A stretch of 64,000 nt of DNA, taken from Salticus scenicus (Eukaryota > Arthropoda > Arachnida > Araneae > Salticidae). Positions 1 to 9,004 of the stretch are shown here, piece by piece (the first letter of the stretch is position 1; each line of letters starts with the position of its first letter). The stretch is taken from contig OZ005654.1 of assembly GCA_963930645.1 (NCBI GenBank), positions 270,732,282-270,796,281 of the forward strand, in the 5' to 3' direction. The notes below the pieces were generated by a model. The model searched no databases. It saw only the letters and a list, made by a program, of their open reading frames with translations, and had not been told where the DNA came from. A program made the position numbers and the translations under genes.

Positions 1-136
1 CAGTTAAAATTTAAGTGACGGCTGCACTCACACTTCAGAGATTTGAGATAGTTAGAGAGGGAATGAAGCTATTTAAATTTAATCGATCAAACCCGTTGGG
101 GATTTTCCCGACTAAATTTTTTTCTAGGAGGGGGAC
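1..136 (+). mobile_element. 3' end of LTR-retrotransposon internal region with polypurine tract
   Basis: The stretch ends in a purine-rich tract (CTAGGAGGGGGAC, about 124-136) directly before a TG that opens a plausible LTR. That is the normal order of internal region, polypurine tract and 3' LTR. No coding sequence is readable in the 136 bases available. The element presumably continues upstream of the window. The call depends on the LTR interpretation of the next interval; I have no second copy here to confirm it. Confidence 0.4.
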
Positions 137-867
137 TGTGAGGTTGAGACGTTAGAACGTCACCACAGTTGTTTCAATTAAGCTGGATCCAGCAAGATAG
201 GATGTGGGGACGGTTAAAATCACTCCGTCGCCAGTGGCTCGGTGACGGTTGAGGTCGGGGTAGTTTTGCGTCGGCAGGGTGCTGCATTAAAAGACTTAGA
301 TTTTGAATATTAGTTAAATTAGAAGTGATTTTTAAAAGTACGGATTGAAATGTAGTGAAAGGAGGGTGTAGAAAGAAGTATAAAAATAGAGATGGTTTTA
401 GTAGATGTGAGGATGTTGGAGGATCGTATAGTGGTTGTTGGAGGATATTATAGCGAGTGTGCTGATTCTTATTTTGGTGAAGATCGAAAGTAGCGTAGAG
501 GAGATTTAGTTGTGTGAAGCAAGTAGTGTTGAGTGTTGGCGAGTTTCTACTAGTCTTCGGAAGTTCAAGCTGGGATAGAAGGGAATCCTCTATCCCATAG
601 TGAAGCCGTATTAGTGAAGTACGAGTGTGACCGTCTCTACACCTTTCGACTATCTGCTGGGGTGAGATATTTAAAGTTATCTACTTAATTTGTTGATTCA
701 TATATTTTGATTAAGTAAAACGCTGGCTGAGCTATATAAATTTACCAGGCCGCCCTCCTATTAATCTGGTCAAATAAACTTTAGTTATTGTCATTTAAAG
801 TCTCGTGTTCTCTTAGTAATCTAAGTATCTAAGTTAAGGTGGAGTTTGCAGGAACGCAAACTCTACA
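137..867 (+). mobile_element. LTR of a Gypsy- or BEL-like retrotransposon
   Basis: The interval starts TGTGAGG after a polypurine tract and ends CTCTACA, giving TG...CA borders. Near its 3' end it has AATAAA (about 773) followed by a TCTCGTG segment, as in an R/U5 region, and it closes with a near-perfect hairpin (GTGGAGTTTGC / GCAAACTCTAC, about 839-866). Parts of it resemble the interval at about 51338-52047: both contain a GGGGT...TTTT...GTCGGCA...TAAAAG block and a similar AATAAA...GTCTC 3' end. The two therefore look like diverged LTRs of one family. The superfamily assignment is inference. Confidence 0.45.
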
Positions 868-1935
868 ATGTTATAAAATAGTTCATGGTATCAGTAACTT
901 ATTTTCATATAACTAAACTAATCTTCATTTTGACGGGGATTGTGGAAACAGTTCATGTTGTTAATAGTAAATCACGTTAACGAGGTTCGACTCACTAAAT
1001 AGTCTTAATGCTGTTGTTGCTTTTGATACAACTATCACTCTTAATCTAATTTTTCTGCTCTACTTGCGATACACCGATACACCCCAAATTGAGTCAGCAT
1101 AATTTTTTTTATAATATCTATTTTATATGCAAAGGTTTACTACTAAACGTTGTAAAAATAGAAATTCTAATGCCGAGCTGTTTCTACTCTTTTTCACTGA
1201 ATTTATAAATATGCAAATTTTGAAATAGGTACAAATAGTTCTGATACGGATTTTACTTCTGTTTAGTACTGCTACAGCTTTTTTTTTTTCTTTTACTACT
1301 AGTTATTAATGATATTTTTATCGTTTTAATTGATTAGCCTTTCTACTATAGTAATTATTAATCACTATTAAATTTTTAATATCATAAATAATAAGTTTTA
1401 AATTTTTAAATGCATTATTAAATCTCTGTTAATATTTTTAAAAAATAATAATAATGCATAACAAAGAAAAAATACATGTTTCATGGGCTGCTTGCTATTA
1501 TGGATAATCACTTCTGGAAAGACAATCTTATATTGACACGTTAAAAAATTATATTTTTTTCTTTAAATATCGCATATTTCATAGCAGAATAAACTGTCTT
1601 TAGCAGCTGTTCATTGTTTCTCAAGATATCTCTTCAGACGATCTCTTTAAAATGATATTTTGACAAAAGTTACGTTTCGGACAACTTCCACAGCATTTTT
1701 CTTTGCAGTATGTAAATTCGAGGATGCAAATATCACAAAAGGATCGAATATGACATATATTTCAAAATACAGTTTATTGAACTCCACTATTTACAATAAA
1801 AAATGTTAAGTTTGGCTGGCGTAATTGATGAAAATATTGAAAAATTTTTGGTCCTTCTATGAATATAAATTTAATAATTATTCATATTATATTTTTGCAT
1901 GAAAAATACCTAATTATTATTATTATTATTATTAT
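868..1935. other. Gene-free AT-rich stretch with a satellite fragment
   Basis: No ORF or element with clear borders. About 1063-1150 resembles, on the minus strand, the 146-bp satellite seen at 36700-37320 (the ACACCCCAAATTGAGT block followed by a TTTTTATAATATC-like block). The rest is AT-rich with T-runs. Confidence 0.4.
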
Positions 1936-1948
1936 AATTTAGTTGTAC

Positions 1949-2233
1949 TAGTATAGCTCAATGGTCTATATTCGACTATAATGACCATTCAGATTTCCTT
2001 ACTTTGATTTACGGGAGTACAGCAATGTACTCCCGTAAATCACTCTCATTGTACTCCCGTATGCACTATTATTATTATTATTATTATTATTTAGCCCAAT
2101 GGTCTAAATTTGACCATAATGACCATTCAGATTTCCTTACTTTGATTTACGAAAGTACAACAGTGTACTCTGGTAAATCACACTCATTGTACTCCGTATG
2201 TACAATTTATATTCTCATGCTAAATGATCGTAC
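1949..2233. repeat. Tandem duplication (138-bp period) with TAT/TTA microsatellites
   Basis: The block around ATGACCATTCAGATTTCC occurs at 1981 and again at 2119, giving a 138-bp period. Each copy is preceded by a (TTA)n tract (1914-1935 and 2067-2092) and followed by an inverted repeat. The inverted repeat is perfect in copy one and decayed in copy two. An apparent 109-residue reading frame through it is repeat-derived (a run of tyrosines from TAT codons) and is not a gene. Confidence 0.7.
2005..2042. repeat. Perfect 16-bp-arm hairpin
   Basis: TGATTTACGGGAGTAC (2005-2020), a 6-base loop, then its exact reverse complement (2027-2042). The equivalent place in the second copy (about 2143-2180) keeps the outer arms but has mismatches in the middle. 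Confidence 0.9.
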
Positions 2234-2420
2234 AGGTGTTGGATCATATTTACACGATCCAGTTCAACAGATATTCCATGCATTAAATTCCAATTGCACG
2301 TACCATTCCAGTGTTCGCAAATTCTTTAATTAGCAGCAATATCAACATTTAAAAAATGTAACTATGCAGTATTTTACCATGTTTTTATTAACTTCGATTC
2401 TTGTTTGTTTGTTTGTTTGT

Positions 2421-2806
2421 CAAGTACAAATCTTGCAATCGAATTTTAACGAACTTCCCGACTAGCTAGATATTCGAAACTTTCAGGACAGCTCAGAATA
2501 CGGTGACAATAGATTTTTTAAATACTTTTGGTCAATTGTTTCAGGTTCCGCTGCCTTCGGCAGCGTTTATATGATTCAATAGAAAATTTATTTAACTAAC
2601 TTCCCGACTAGCTAGACATTTGAAACTTTCAGAATAGTTCAGAATGCGGTAAAAATGCATTTTTTGAATACCTTTAACCAACTGTTTCGGGTTCCTGATA
2701 CCTTCGGCAGTAGTATCAGTACAAAGCTTGCAATCGATTTTTAACTAACTTTCCGACTAGCTAGACATTTGAAACTTTCAGGATAGCTCAAAACACGGTG
2801 ACAATA
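2421..2806 (-). repeat. Satellite array 1 (two monomer types, order B-A-B)
   Basis: Three monomers of about 150 bp share the core TTCCCGACTAGCTAGACATT, followed by CTTTCAG, a CACGGTGA-like block and GCTGCCTTCGGCAGCGTT. Type A continues with TTTATATGATTCAACAG; type B continues with an ACAAAGCTTGCAATCGA-like block. The array stops abruptly at 2806 in the middle of a B monomer, at the point where the next array (4777 onward) resumes. Strand is set relative to the copy inside 32586-33939. Confidence 0.8.
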
Positions 2807-3790
2807 CTGTGATATCGAAAATCACATATTCTAAATTATGTATTAAATTTCTGATAAATTTAATTCTTTCCCAAAATCATTTTCTATCTTTATAAAAAGA
2901 GAGTTAATATATGCGGTTTCTTTCCTTCTTAGAAAAAGAGCAAGCCATTCTATTCCTTTCATTTAAAAAAAAATAATAATAATAAAAGCAAGAAATGAGG
3001 TTTCAATCGCTTAATTCTGTGGAGGACAATTCGTTTCATCTCAATTAAATAAAACAGAATAAAATGTTTCCTGATGTCATTTTTGAACATTGAACAGAGC
3101 GCACATATGCTCCTTAAAATAGAAATAACGTATTCTTTTTCGACTAATGTCTATGAGTAAGAATTTAACGATAAAATTCTTGTGGTTAAGATTTAAGGTT
3201 AGTTCGCTTGTGTTCTCACGAAATAATAACGGTTTTTTGGCTAAGAAATCAATCGCCAATATATTTTAAAATGTTATACTAAATTAGCTGTAACTGAAAA
3301 AGTAGGGTGTTGTTCTTGGCATCAAAAATTCTGTGGTTTTGTGTAATGTATCCAGCCAGCAATTTAATCACTTCTGCCTCTTCTCTGATGCTTTAAAGAG
3401 GTTCCTTTTGATTGCTTCTCTCCCCGTGTCCATCCCGTTCATTTTCATGCATTCATCCATTGTATTAGGAAACGAACACCATCTTGATTCTTTTCAAATG
3501 GATATTTCTGATGTATCTCAATAGTGTTGAATTATTTAATTATATGCATTATTGTTACGAAGTTGAAGATAAATAAAACATTTTAACGTTAGCAACGAAT
3601 CTTGGGTCATTGTGTTAACAGTGCAATGTTCACGGCCAACCACCTCAACGACTTTTATCCTTTATCACTATTTTACCAGTGTATTGCTTCATAATAATAT
3701 AAGAAATTTAAGCATCGTCAAAAGGTGCTAATATCATCAATTCGTTTCTACAAAAATAGTGCAACAAACTCTATAGCACAAATACATTTT
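2807..3790. other. Unassigned insert between the satellite and a hairpin-ended element
   Basis: About 980 bp with no recognisable gene. It begins with a short palindrome (GTGAT ... ATCAC, 2807-2823) exactly where satellite array 1 breaks, and it ends at the 3' hairpin of the element 3791-4776. Short reading frames at 3077-3259 and 3333-3524 show no family resemblance. Its origin as a captured flank is discussed in the findings. Confidence 0.4.
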
Positions 3791-4776
3791 TACTTCCATT
3801 ACCCTACTACCGTAGGTAATGGAAGTATTGTATTCGGTCTGAAAATTCGATATCGGGTTTTCACCTGATTTACACGTTTTGAGGTCCCCTGAGTCCAAAA
3901 AAGTGGTTTTTGGCAATTGGTCAGTGTATATGTATGTGTGTGTGTGTGTATGTATGTATGTGGAGAATCTTCTTGGCTATTATAGCTCAGAAACTAATAA
4001 AGATAGAGCTACGAAACTTTAGAATTGAAATACGTCTGGTGTACAGATGAAATTTTCAAATTTTGGTGAAAATTGAAAAACCGGAAGTGGGACATCGGAA
4101 ACCGGAAGTGCGTATTGATATACGGTAAGTCCGTATATCAAAAACGGCTCTAATGATTTTCTTCAAACTTGCTATATAAACACTCTATTAGATGTCCTTT
4201 CAAATGATATAGTTGGTTAGTTCAGGAAAATTGATAGGCGTCCTGTATAAATAGCTCAATTTCAGGCCTCGCAAAGGCATTCCTTTAAAAACGGTTGTAC
4301 GGATTTTTTTCAAACTCACTATTTTAACTCACTTTTAAATATGCTTTTGTATGTAATTATTGTTTTCCTATCAATAATTGATTTTTTGTAAAAGTTGGTA
4401 TCTCAAAAACGGCTCTAACGATTTTCTTGAAAATTGTTATATAAATCCATTTATTTCTTATGTATCACGTAGTTATGAGAGGAAAATTAACAGCTTCCCT
4501 GTTTAGGTAGGTCAGAAGTTTAGGTAGATATCGAAAATTGGTGTTTCAAAAAATAACTCTACCCTTTTTATTTTCGTATTTTTTACCTTGCTATATGTAA
4601 GCTTCGTTTTATATGTTTTTACATGTGTATAAAATTTATCTTACCAGAAAAATGGTAGGTTTCTACTTCTTTAGGTCATTGTCACTTTTATACCTTCTGA
4701 CCACATTATCTCGAAACAATGCACATAATATTTGTAACAGTGGGTAATGGAAGTCATGTGGTTGTTTCACACCAGA
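3791..4776 (-). mobile_element. Hairpin-ended non-autonomous element A (HINE/Helentron-like)
   Basis: Read on the minus strand, the element starts TCTGGTGTG... at 4776, has the subterminal motif ACTTCCATTACC (4743-4754), and ends in a perfect 13-bp-stem hairpin (arms 3791-3803 and 3815-3827) built from the same motif and its inverse. The body has (on the plus strand) a (TG)n-rich segment at about 3930-3960 and an AAACGTGTAAA-type block near the 3' end, also found in the copy at 62636-63955. There is no ORF. Its 5' end abuts satellite array 2. The subterminal repeat plus 3' hairpin fits Helentron-derived elements; the assignment is inference because no helicase is present. Confidence 0.55.
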
Positions 4777-5898
4777 TTTTTTTAAATACTTTTAGTGAAC
4801 TGTTTCAGGTCCCTGCTGCATTCGGCAGCGTTTATACGATTCAACAGAAAATTTATTTAACTTACTTCCCGACTAGCTAGACATTTGAAACTTTCAGAAT
4901 AGTTCAGAACGCGGTGAAAATGCATTTTTTAAATATTTTTAAGCAACTGCTTTAGGTTCCTGCTGCCTTCGACAGCGTTACCAGTACAAAGCTTGCAATT
5001 TATTTTTCACTAACTTCCCGACTAGCTAGACATTTGAAACTTTCAGGAAACCTCAAAACACGGTGACAATACTTTTTTTAATACTTTTAGTCAACTGTTT
5101 TAGGTCCTTACTGCCTTCGGCAGCGTTTATATGATTCAACAGAAAATTTATTTAACTAACTTCCCGACTAACTAGACATTTGAAACTTTCAGAATAGTTC
5201 ATAATACGGTGAAAATGCATTTTTTAAATACTTTTAGCCAACTGTTCCGGGTTCCTGCTACCTTCGGCAGCGTTACCAGTACAAAGCTTGCAATCGATTT
5301 TTCACTAACTTCCCGACTAGCTAGACATTTAAAACTTTCAGAATAGTTCAGAACACGGTGAAAATGCATTTTTTAAAAATACTTTTAGCCAACTTTTTCT
5401 GGTTCCTGCTGCCTTCGGCAGCGTTACCAGTACAAAGCTTACAATCGATTTTTCACTAACTTGCCGACTAGCTAGACATTTGAAACTTTCAGGATAACTC
5501 AGAACACGGTGACAATACATTTTTTTGATACTTTTAGTCAACTGTTTCAGGTCCCTACTGTGTTCGGTAGCGTTTATATGATTCAACAGAAAATTGATTT
5601 AACTAGCTTCCCAACTAGCTAGACATTTGAAACTTTCAGAATAGTTCAGAATACGGTGAAAATGCATTTTTAAAATATTTTTAACCAATTGCTTCGGGAC
5701 CCTGCTGCCTTCGGAAGCGTTACCAGTACAAAGCTTGCAATCAATTTTTAACTAACTTCCCGGCTAGATAGCCATTTAAAACTTTTATAATAGCTCAAAA
5801 CACGATAGCATTGAATTTTTTCAATAGTTTTATCCAATTGCTTCGGGTTCCCGCTGCCTTCGGTAGCGTTTATATGATTCAACAGAAAATTTAAAAAC
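4777..5898 (-). repeat. Satellite array 2 (order A-B-A-B-B-A-B-A)
   Basis: About eight monomers of roughly 150 bp with the same core as array 1 (TTCCCGACTAGCTAGACATT). Types A and B alternate except for one B-B step around 5270-5420, so a dimer of about 300 bp is the main higher-order unit. The first monomer begins in the T-run that is missing from the end of array 1, so the two arrays were once continuous. Confidence 0.8.
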
Positions 5899-6314
5899 AT
5901 GGTATATATAAAGGTCTTTTTATCTTGTAATTATTTATCACTATAGTCAAAATAGGTATTAATCAAAACTAAATAGTAATAATTTTGATCCAATATCAAA
6001 GCTATGAAAATTGTTTGAAATTATTCTAAATGCTCATATGAAGAAAAAAAAAAAAAAAAAAAAAGAGAGAAAGAAATTACTATCATCATCTTTATTCACA
6101 TGATGATCTTTATTCACATTCGTCATCTATTCGACGATGCATCCCGATGAACTTCTCTATCTCTTTACCTCTCAACGTCAAATTTCTTCTTTTGAGCATT
6201 TTAACAACAAAGAATACTATCAATATCGAAAATTGGAAGCAAATGAAATATACTTACTTCTGTTGCCAGAAAAATCACAAAAGAAACTTAAATAATTTAT
6301 ATATATATGCCCCT
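5899..6314. other. Gene-free AT-rich stretch
   Basis: Contains an A-run at 6044-6064 and a short tandem ATGATCTTTATTCACAT-type repeat near 6090-6120. I see nothing else in it. An apparent 117-residue frame at 6147-6500 runs into a SINE and a MITE and is not a gene. Confidence 0.5.
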
Positions 6315-6345
6315 ACGTGGAGGATCAAAATTGGGATGGCATGTC
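6315..6345 (+). mobile_element. SINE fragment, piece 1 of 3 (split by two insertions)
   Basis: CGTGGAGGATCAAAATTGGG and the following GATGGCATGTC match the body of the full-length SINE at 13731-14042 (GGTGGATCCAAATTGTGATG...). The SINE is 5'-truncated and continues at 6537-6561 and 11506-11582 on the far sides of the MITE and the Copia element. Confidence 0.7.
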
Positions 6346-6536
6346 CAGGGGTCCCAGCGTTCCTATATTTTTACGATCATTTTATTATACTGTCACCACA
6401 ATTTTCAAGAAGAAAATTTTTCATGAAGTTTTTCATGTCAAATAGCATCAAAATCTACAAGAAAATATTCATTTTAAAATTTACGGTGGGAGTATGGTAA
6501 AATGATCGTAAAAATATAGGAACACTGGGACCCCTG
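6346..6536. mobile_element. 191-bp MITE with long TIRs and 6-bp TSD
   Basis: The left terminus CAGGGGTCCCAGCGTTCC continues with TATATTTTTACGATCATTTT and is mirrored by the right terminus with one mismatch in the first ~35 bases. The flanks are CATGTC on both sides (6340-6345 and 6537-6542). Removing the insert restores the SINE sequence GGCATGTCTCC, which matches the full copy (GGCATATCTCC). No coding capacity. The superfamily is uncertain: the CAGGG-type terminus recalls hAT, but a 6-bp duplication is shorter than the usual 8. Confidence 0.75.
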
Positions 6537-6561
6537 CATGTCTCCAAACCATCGTTAAAGG
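6537..6561 (+). mobile_element. SINE fragment, piece 2 of 3
   Basis: CATGTCTCCAAACCATCGTT and the following AAAGG correspond to CATATCTCCGGACCACTCTT AGAGG in the full-length SINE. The last five bases, AAAGG, are the Copia target-site duplication. Confidence 0.7.
6557..6561. repeat. Copia target-site duplication, left (AAAGG)
   Basis: AAAGG directly precedes TGTTAGAACA of the 5' LTR and is repeated at 11506-11510 directly after the 3' LTR. A 5-bp duplication is normal for Copia integrase. Confidence 0.85.
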
Positions 6562-6770
6562 TGTTAGAACATTATAGACTCCGAACAGCTAAGTAAGATC
6601 ATAAAAATTTTCCAGTAAGAAGATTTACAGGTAAGCGAAATTTTACTTACCTAATATCTATTTGGCAAGTGATATATTATTGAAACAAATATCTCAAAGT
6701 AAAGTTGAATAAGAGGTAAATTCTTACTCACGCACATGTATAAGTGAATATTTTATTTAAAAATCAAATA
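6562..6770 (+). repeat. Copia 5' LTR, internally shortened
   Basis: The first 24 bases (TGTTAGAACATTATAGACTC CGAA) match the start of the 3' LTR, and 6587-6770 match its last 184 bases with one mismatch. The 385 bases at 10937-11321 of the 3' LTR are represented here by a single base. The LTR contains an AGGTAAG...CTTACCT inverted repeat near 6630-6655. Confidence 0.9.
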
Positions 6771-6784
6771 GATTATGAGACTGA
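6771..6784 (+). promoter_or_regulatory. Primer-binding site, tRNA-Met (elongator) half-tRNA type
   Basis: GATTATGAGACTGA lies immediately after the 5' LTR. Its reverse complement TCAGTCTCATAATC is the anticodon-arm sequence of eukaryotic elongator tRNA-Met (CAT anticodon). Copia-group elements typically prime from an internal anticodon-loop end of a cleaved tRNA rather than the 3' CCA end; Drosophila copia uses initiator tRNA-Met. The elongator assignment rests on this 14-base match. Confidence 0.75.
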
Positions 6785-6997
6785 AATTTCAAAATAGAAT
6801 TATAAAAAAGAAATAGTTGATAAACTGTTTTTCTAATAAACTATTCTTGGTGAAACAAAAAAAACAAACAGTTGACATTTATATACTTTACATTGAGAAA
6901 TATTAAAAAAAAAAAAAAAAAAAAACTGTTTATATTTCAAAGAAACTATTCTTGGTGGAATAAAAAAAAAAAAAAAAATAAACAAAAAATAAACAAA

Positions 6998-9004
6998 ATG
7001 AACCTGTTTAAAGATACTAATATTGAAGCACTAAATGCAAACAATTACGACATTTGGAAATTCAGAATCGAAAATTTGTTACAAAAAGATGATTTATTCA
7101 TAGTTATAAGTGATGAGCCTCCAACGCCAATAACCGATACATGGAGGTCTAAGGATCGTAGAGCGCGTGCAATTATAAATTTATTAGTTGATGACACTCA
7201 AATAATAAACGTTAAGAACCTCTCCACAGCTCGTGAATGCTGGGAAGCTCTTAAAAAAATACATGAAAGGTCATCGCTCTCAAGTAAACTATTTCTCCTT
7301 CGCAAATTATATTCCATTAAATTAAGTGAAGGAGGTAATATGACAGAGCATATCACTAAAATATACCAAACGCGCGACAAGCTGATAGCCATTGGTGAAC
7401 AAATAAGCGATCAGCATCTTTCAGCTTTAATGCTTTGTTCTCTGCCGCAATCTTATGATGTATTAATCACTTCTTTGGAAAGTAGAGATGAAGCAGACCT
7501 TTCTTCCGAGTTTATCCGATCCAAACTAATAGACGAATATTTGAAGAGAGAAGAAAATAAACACGAAAACAATATTTCAGCTTTGAAAATAACTAAAACA
7601 AATAATGAAAACATGAAATTCTGTAAGTTTTGTAAAAGAAACAACCACATTATTGATGAATGCTGGATTCTAAAGAGAAAAAATAATTCGAGATCCAAAC
7701 AAAATAATAGATATAACAAAAACAGACGGCCCTTTAGAACTGCAATGTGCTCTCATGATAGAGATAACGCAGACAAAACACAGATTTCGGTAACTGATAA
7801 AAATAAATCAGACAAGGTGTTTACATTATATATGGGTATGAAATCAGATAATTGGTATATTGATTCAGGCTGTTCGACACACGTCTGCAACGATAAAAGT
7901 AAATTTTATGAATTCTATCCTAGCTCCTCCTGCGTAACGATCGCGAATGGGCAGGAAATAAAATCGTTTGGACATGGATCTGTAAAATTACATACCATAA
8001 ATTCAAATAATACACAAAACACCATACTGTTAAAAAATGTCTTGTATGTACCGGATATTGAGACAAATCTCATATCTGTGAAAGGGGCAACAGAAAATGG
8101 GTGTATAGCAGTATTTAAAGATAGATCATGCAAAATAATGCATGAAGGCGAAACATGTATTGAAGGGTATATCAATAATAATTTATATGAATGTAAAATA
8201 AATTCAGATACAACACACACCATAAACATTGTGAAAACGTGCGAAAATAAAAACTGCATAGACAAATGGCATGTTAAATTGGGTCATAGAAATGTTAATC
8301 ATATAAAACAGTTAGTAAACAAAAACATGGCAACAGGGATTAAACTAGATGATTGCAAACATGATAGTGTATGCGAAACTTGCATATTATCTAAGTTAAC
8401 TGACAATCCTTATCCCAAAAAGGCTCAATTTAGGGCAACAAAAGTTTTAGAGTTGGTTCACAGCGATTTATGCGGGCCGATGAAAACCCCCACGGTCGGT
8501 GGAAAGTATTATTTTTTGACGTTTATAGATGACTTTAGTCGATTTACCGTTATATACTTATTAAGAAGTAAGGACGAAGTTTTATCAAAATTAAAACAAT
8601 ACATAGCAATGACTACAAATAAATTCGGGAGAACTTTGCAGGCAATCCGCTCAGACAATGGAGGGGAATACACCGGAAAAGAATTTGATGAATATTTAGG
8701 AAAATTAGGAATAGACCATCAATTCACAGTCCCCTATTCGGCTCCTCAGAATGGCGTTTCTGAGCGTAAAAATCGAACTTTGGTTGAGATGGCACGTTGC
8801 TTATTAAAAGATGGAAATTTACCGAATTCTTTCTGGGGTGAGGCAATTAATACCGCCGTTTACTTACAGAATAGACTCCCGACTTCCGCGTGTGAATCAA
8901 CACCCTATGAATTATGGACGGGTCGAAAACCTGACCTGTCAAAATTAAAACCCTTCGGTTGTCGTGCCTATGCTTATGTACAAAAAGTACACAGGGAAAA
9001 TTAG
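6998..9004 (+). pseudogene. Copia gag-protease-integrase part of the polyprotein
   Basis: 668 codons, starting at the ATG at 6998. I prefer this start because the frame upstream to 6872 mainly translates A-runs as lysines, and this ATG has A at -3 and opens the typical gag start (LNANNYDIWKFRIENLL). Landmarks from this start: CCHC zinc knuckle C209-C212-H217-C222; aspartic protease DSG at D289; integrase zinc finger H425, H430, C459, C462; integrase catalytic triad D490, D553, E589 with the expected 35-residue D-E spacing. The product would package RNA, mature the polyprotein and integrate cDNA. The frame closes at 9002-9004 inside the conserved integrase-RT linker, so RT is not reached. Confidence 0.9.

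Noticed and set aside
8985..9004. Programmed -1 ribosomal frameshift in Copia
   Set aside because: No in-phase X-XXY-YYZ heptamer, and Copia elements do not normally shift between integrase and RT.
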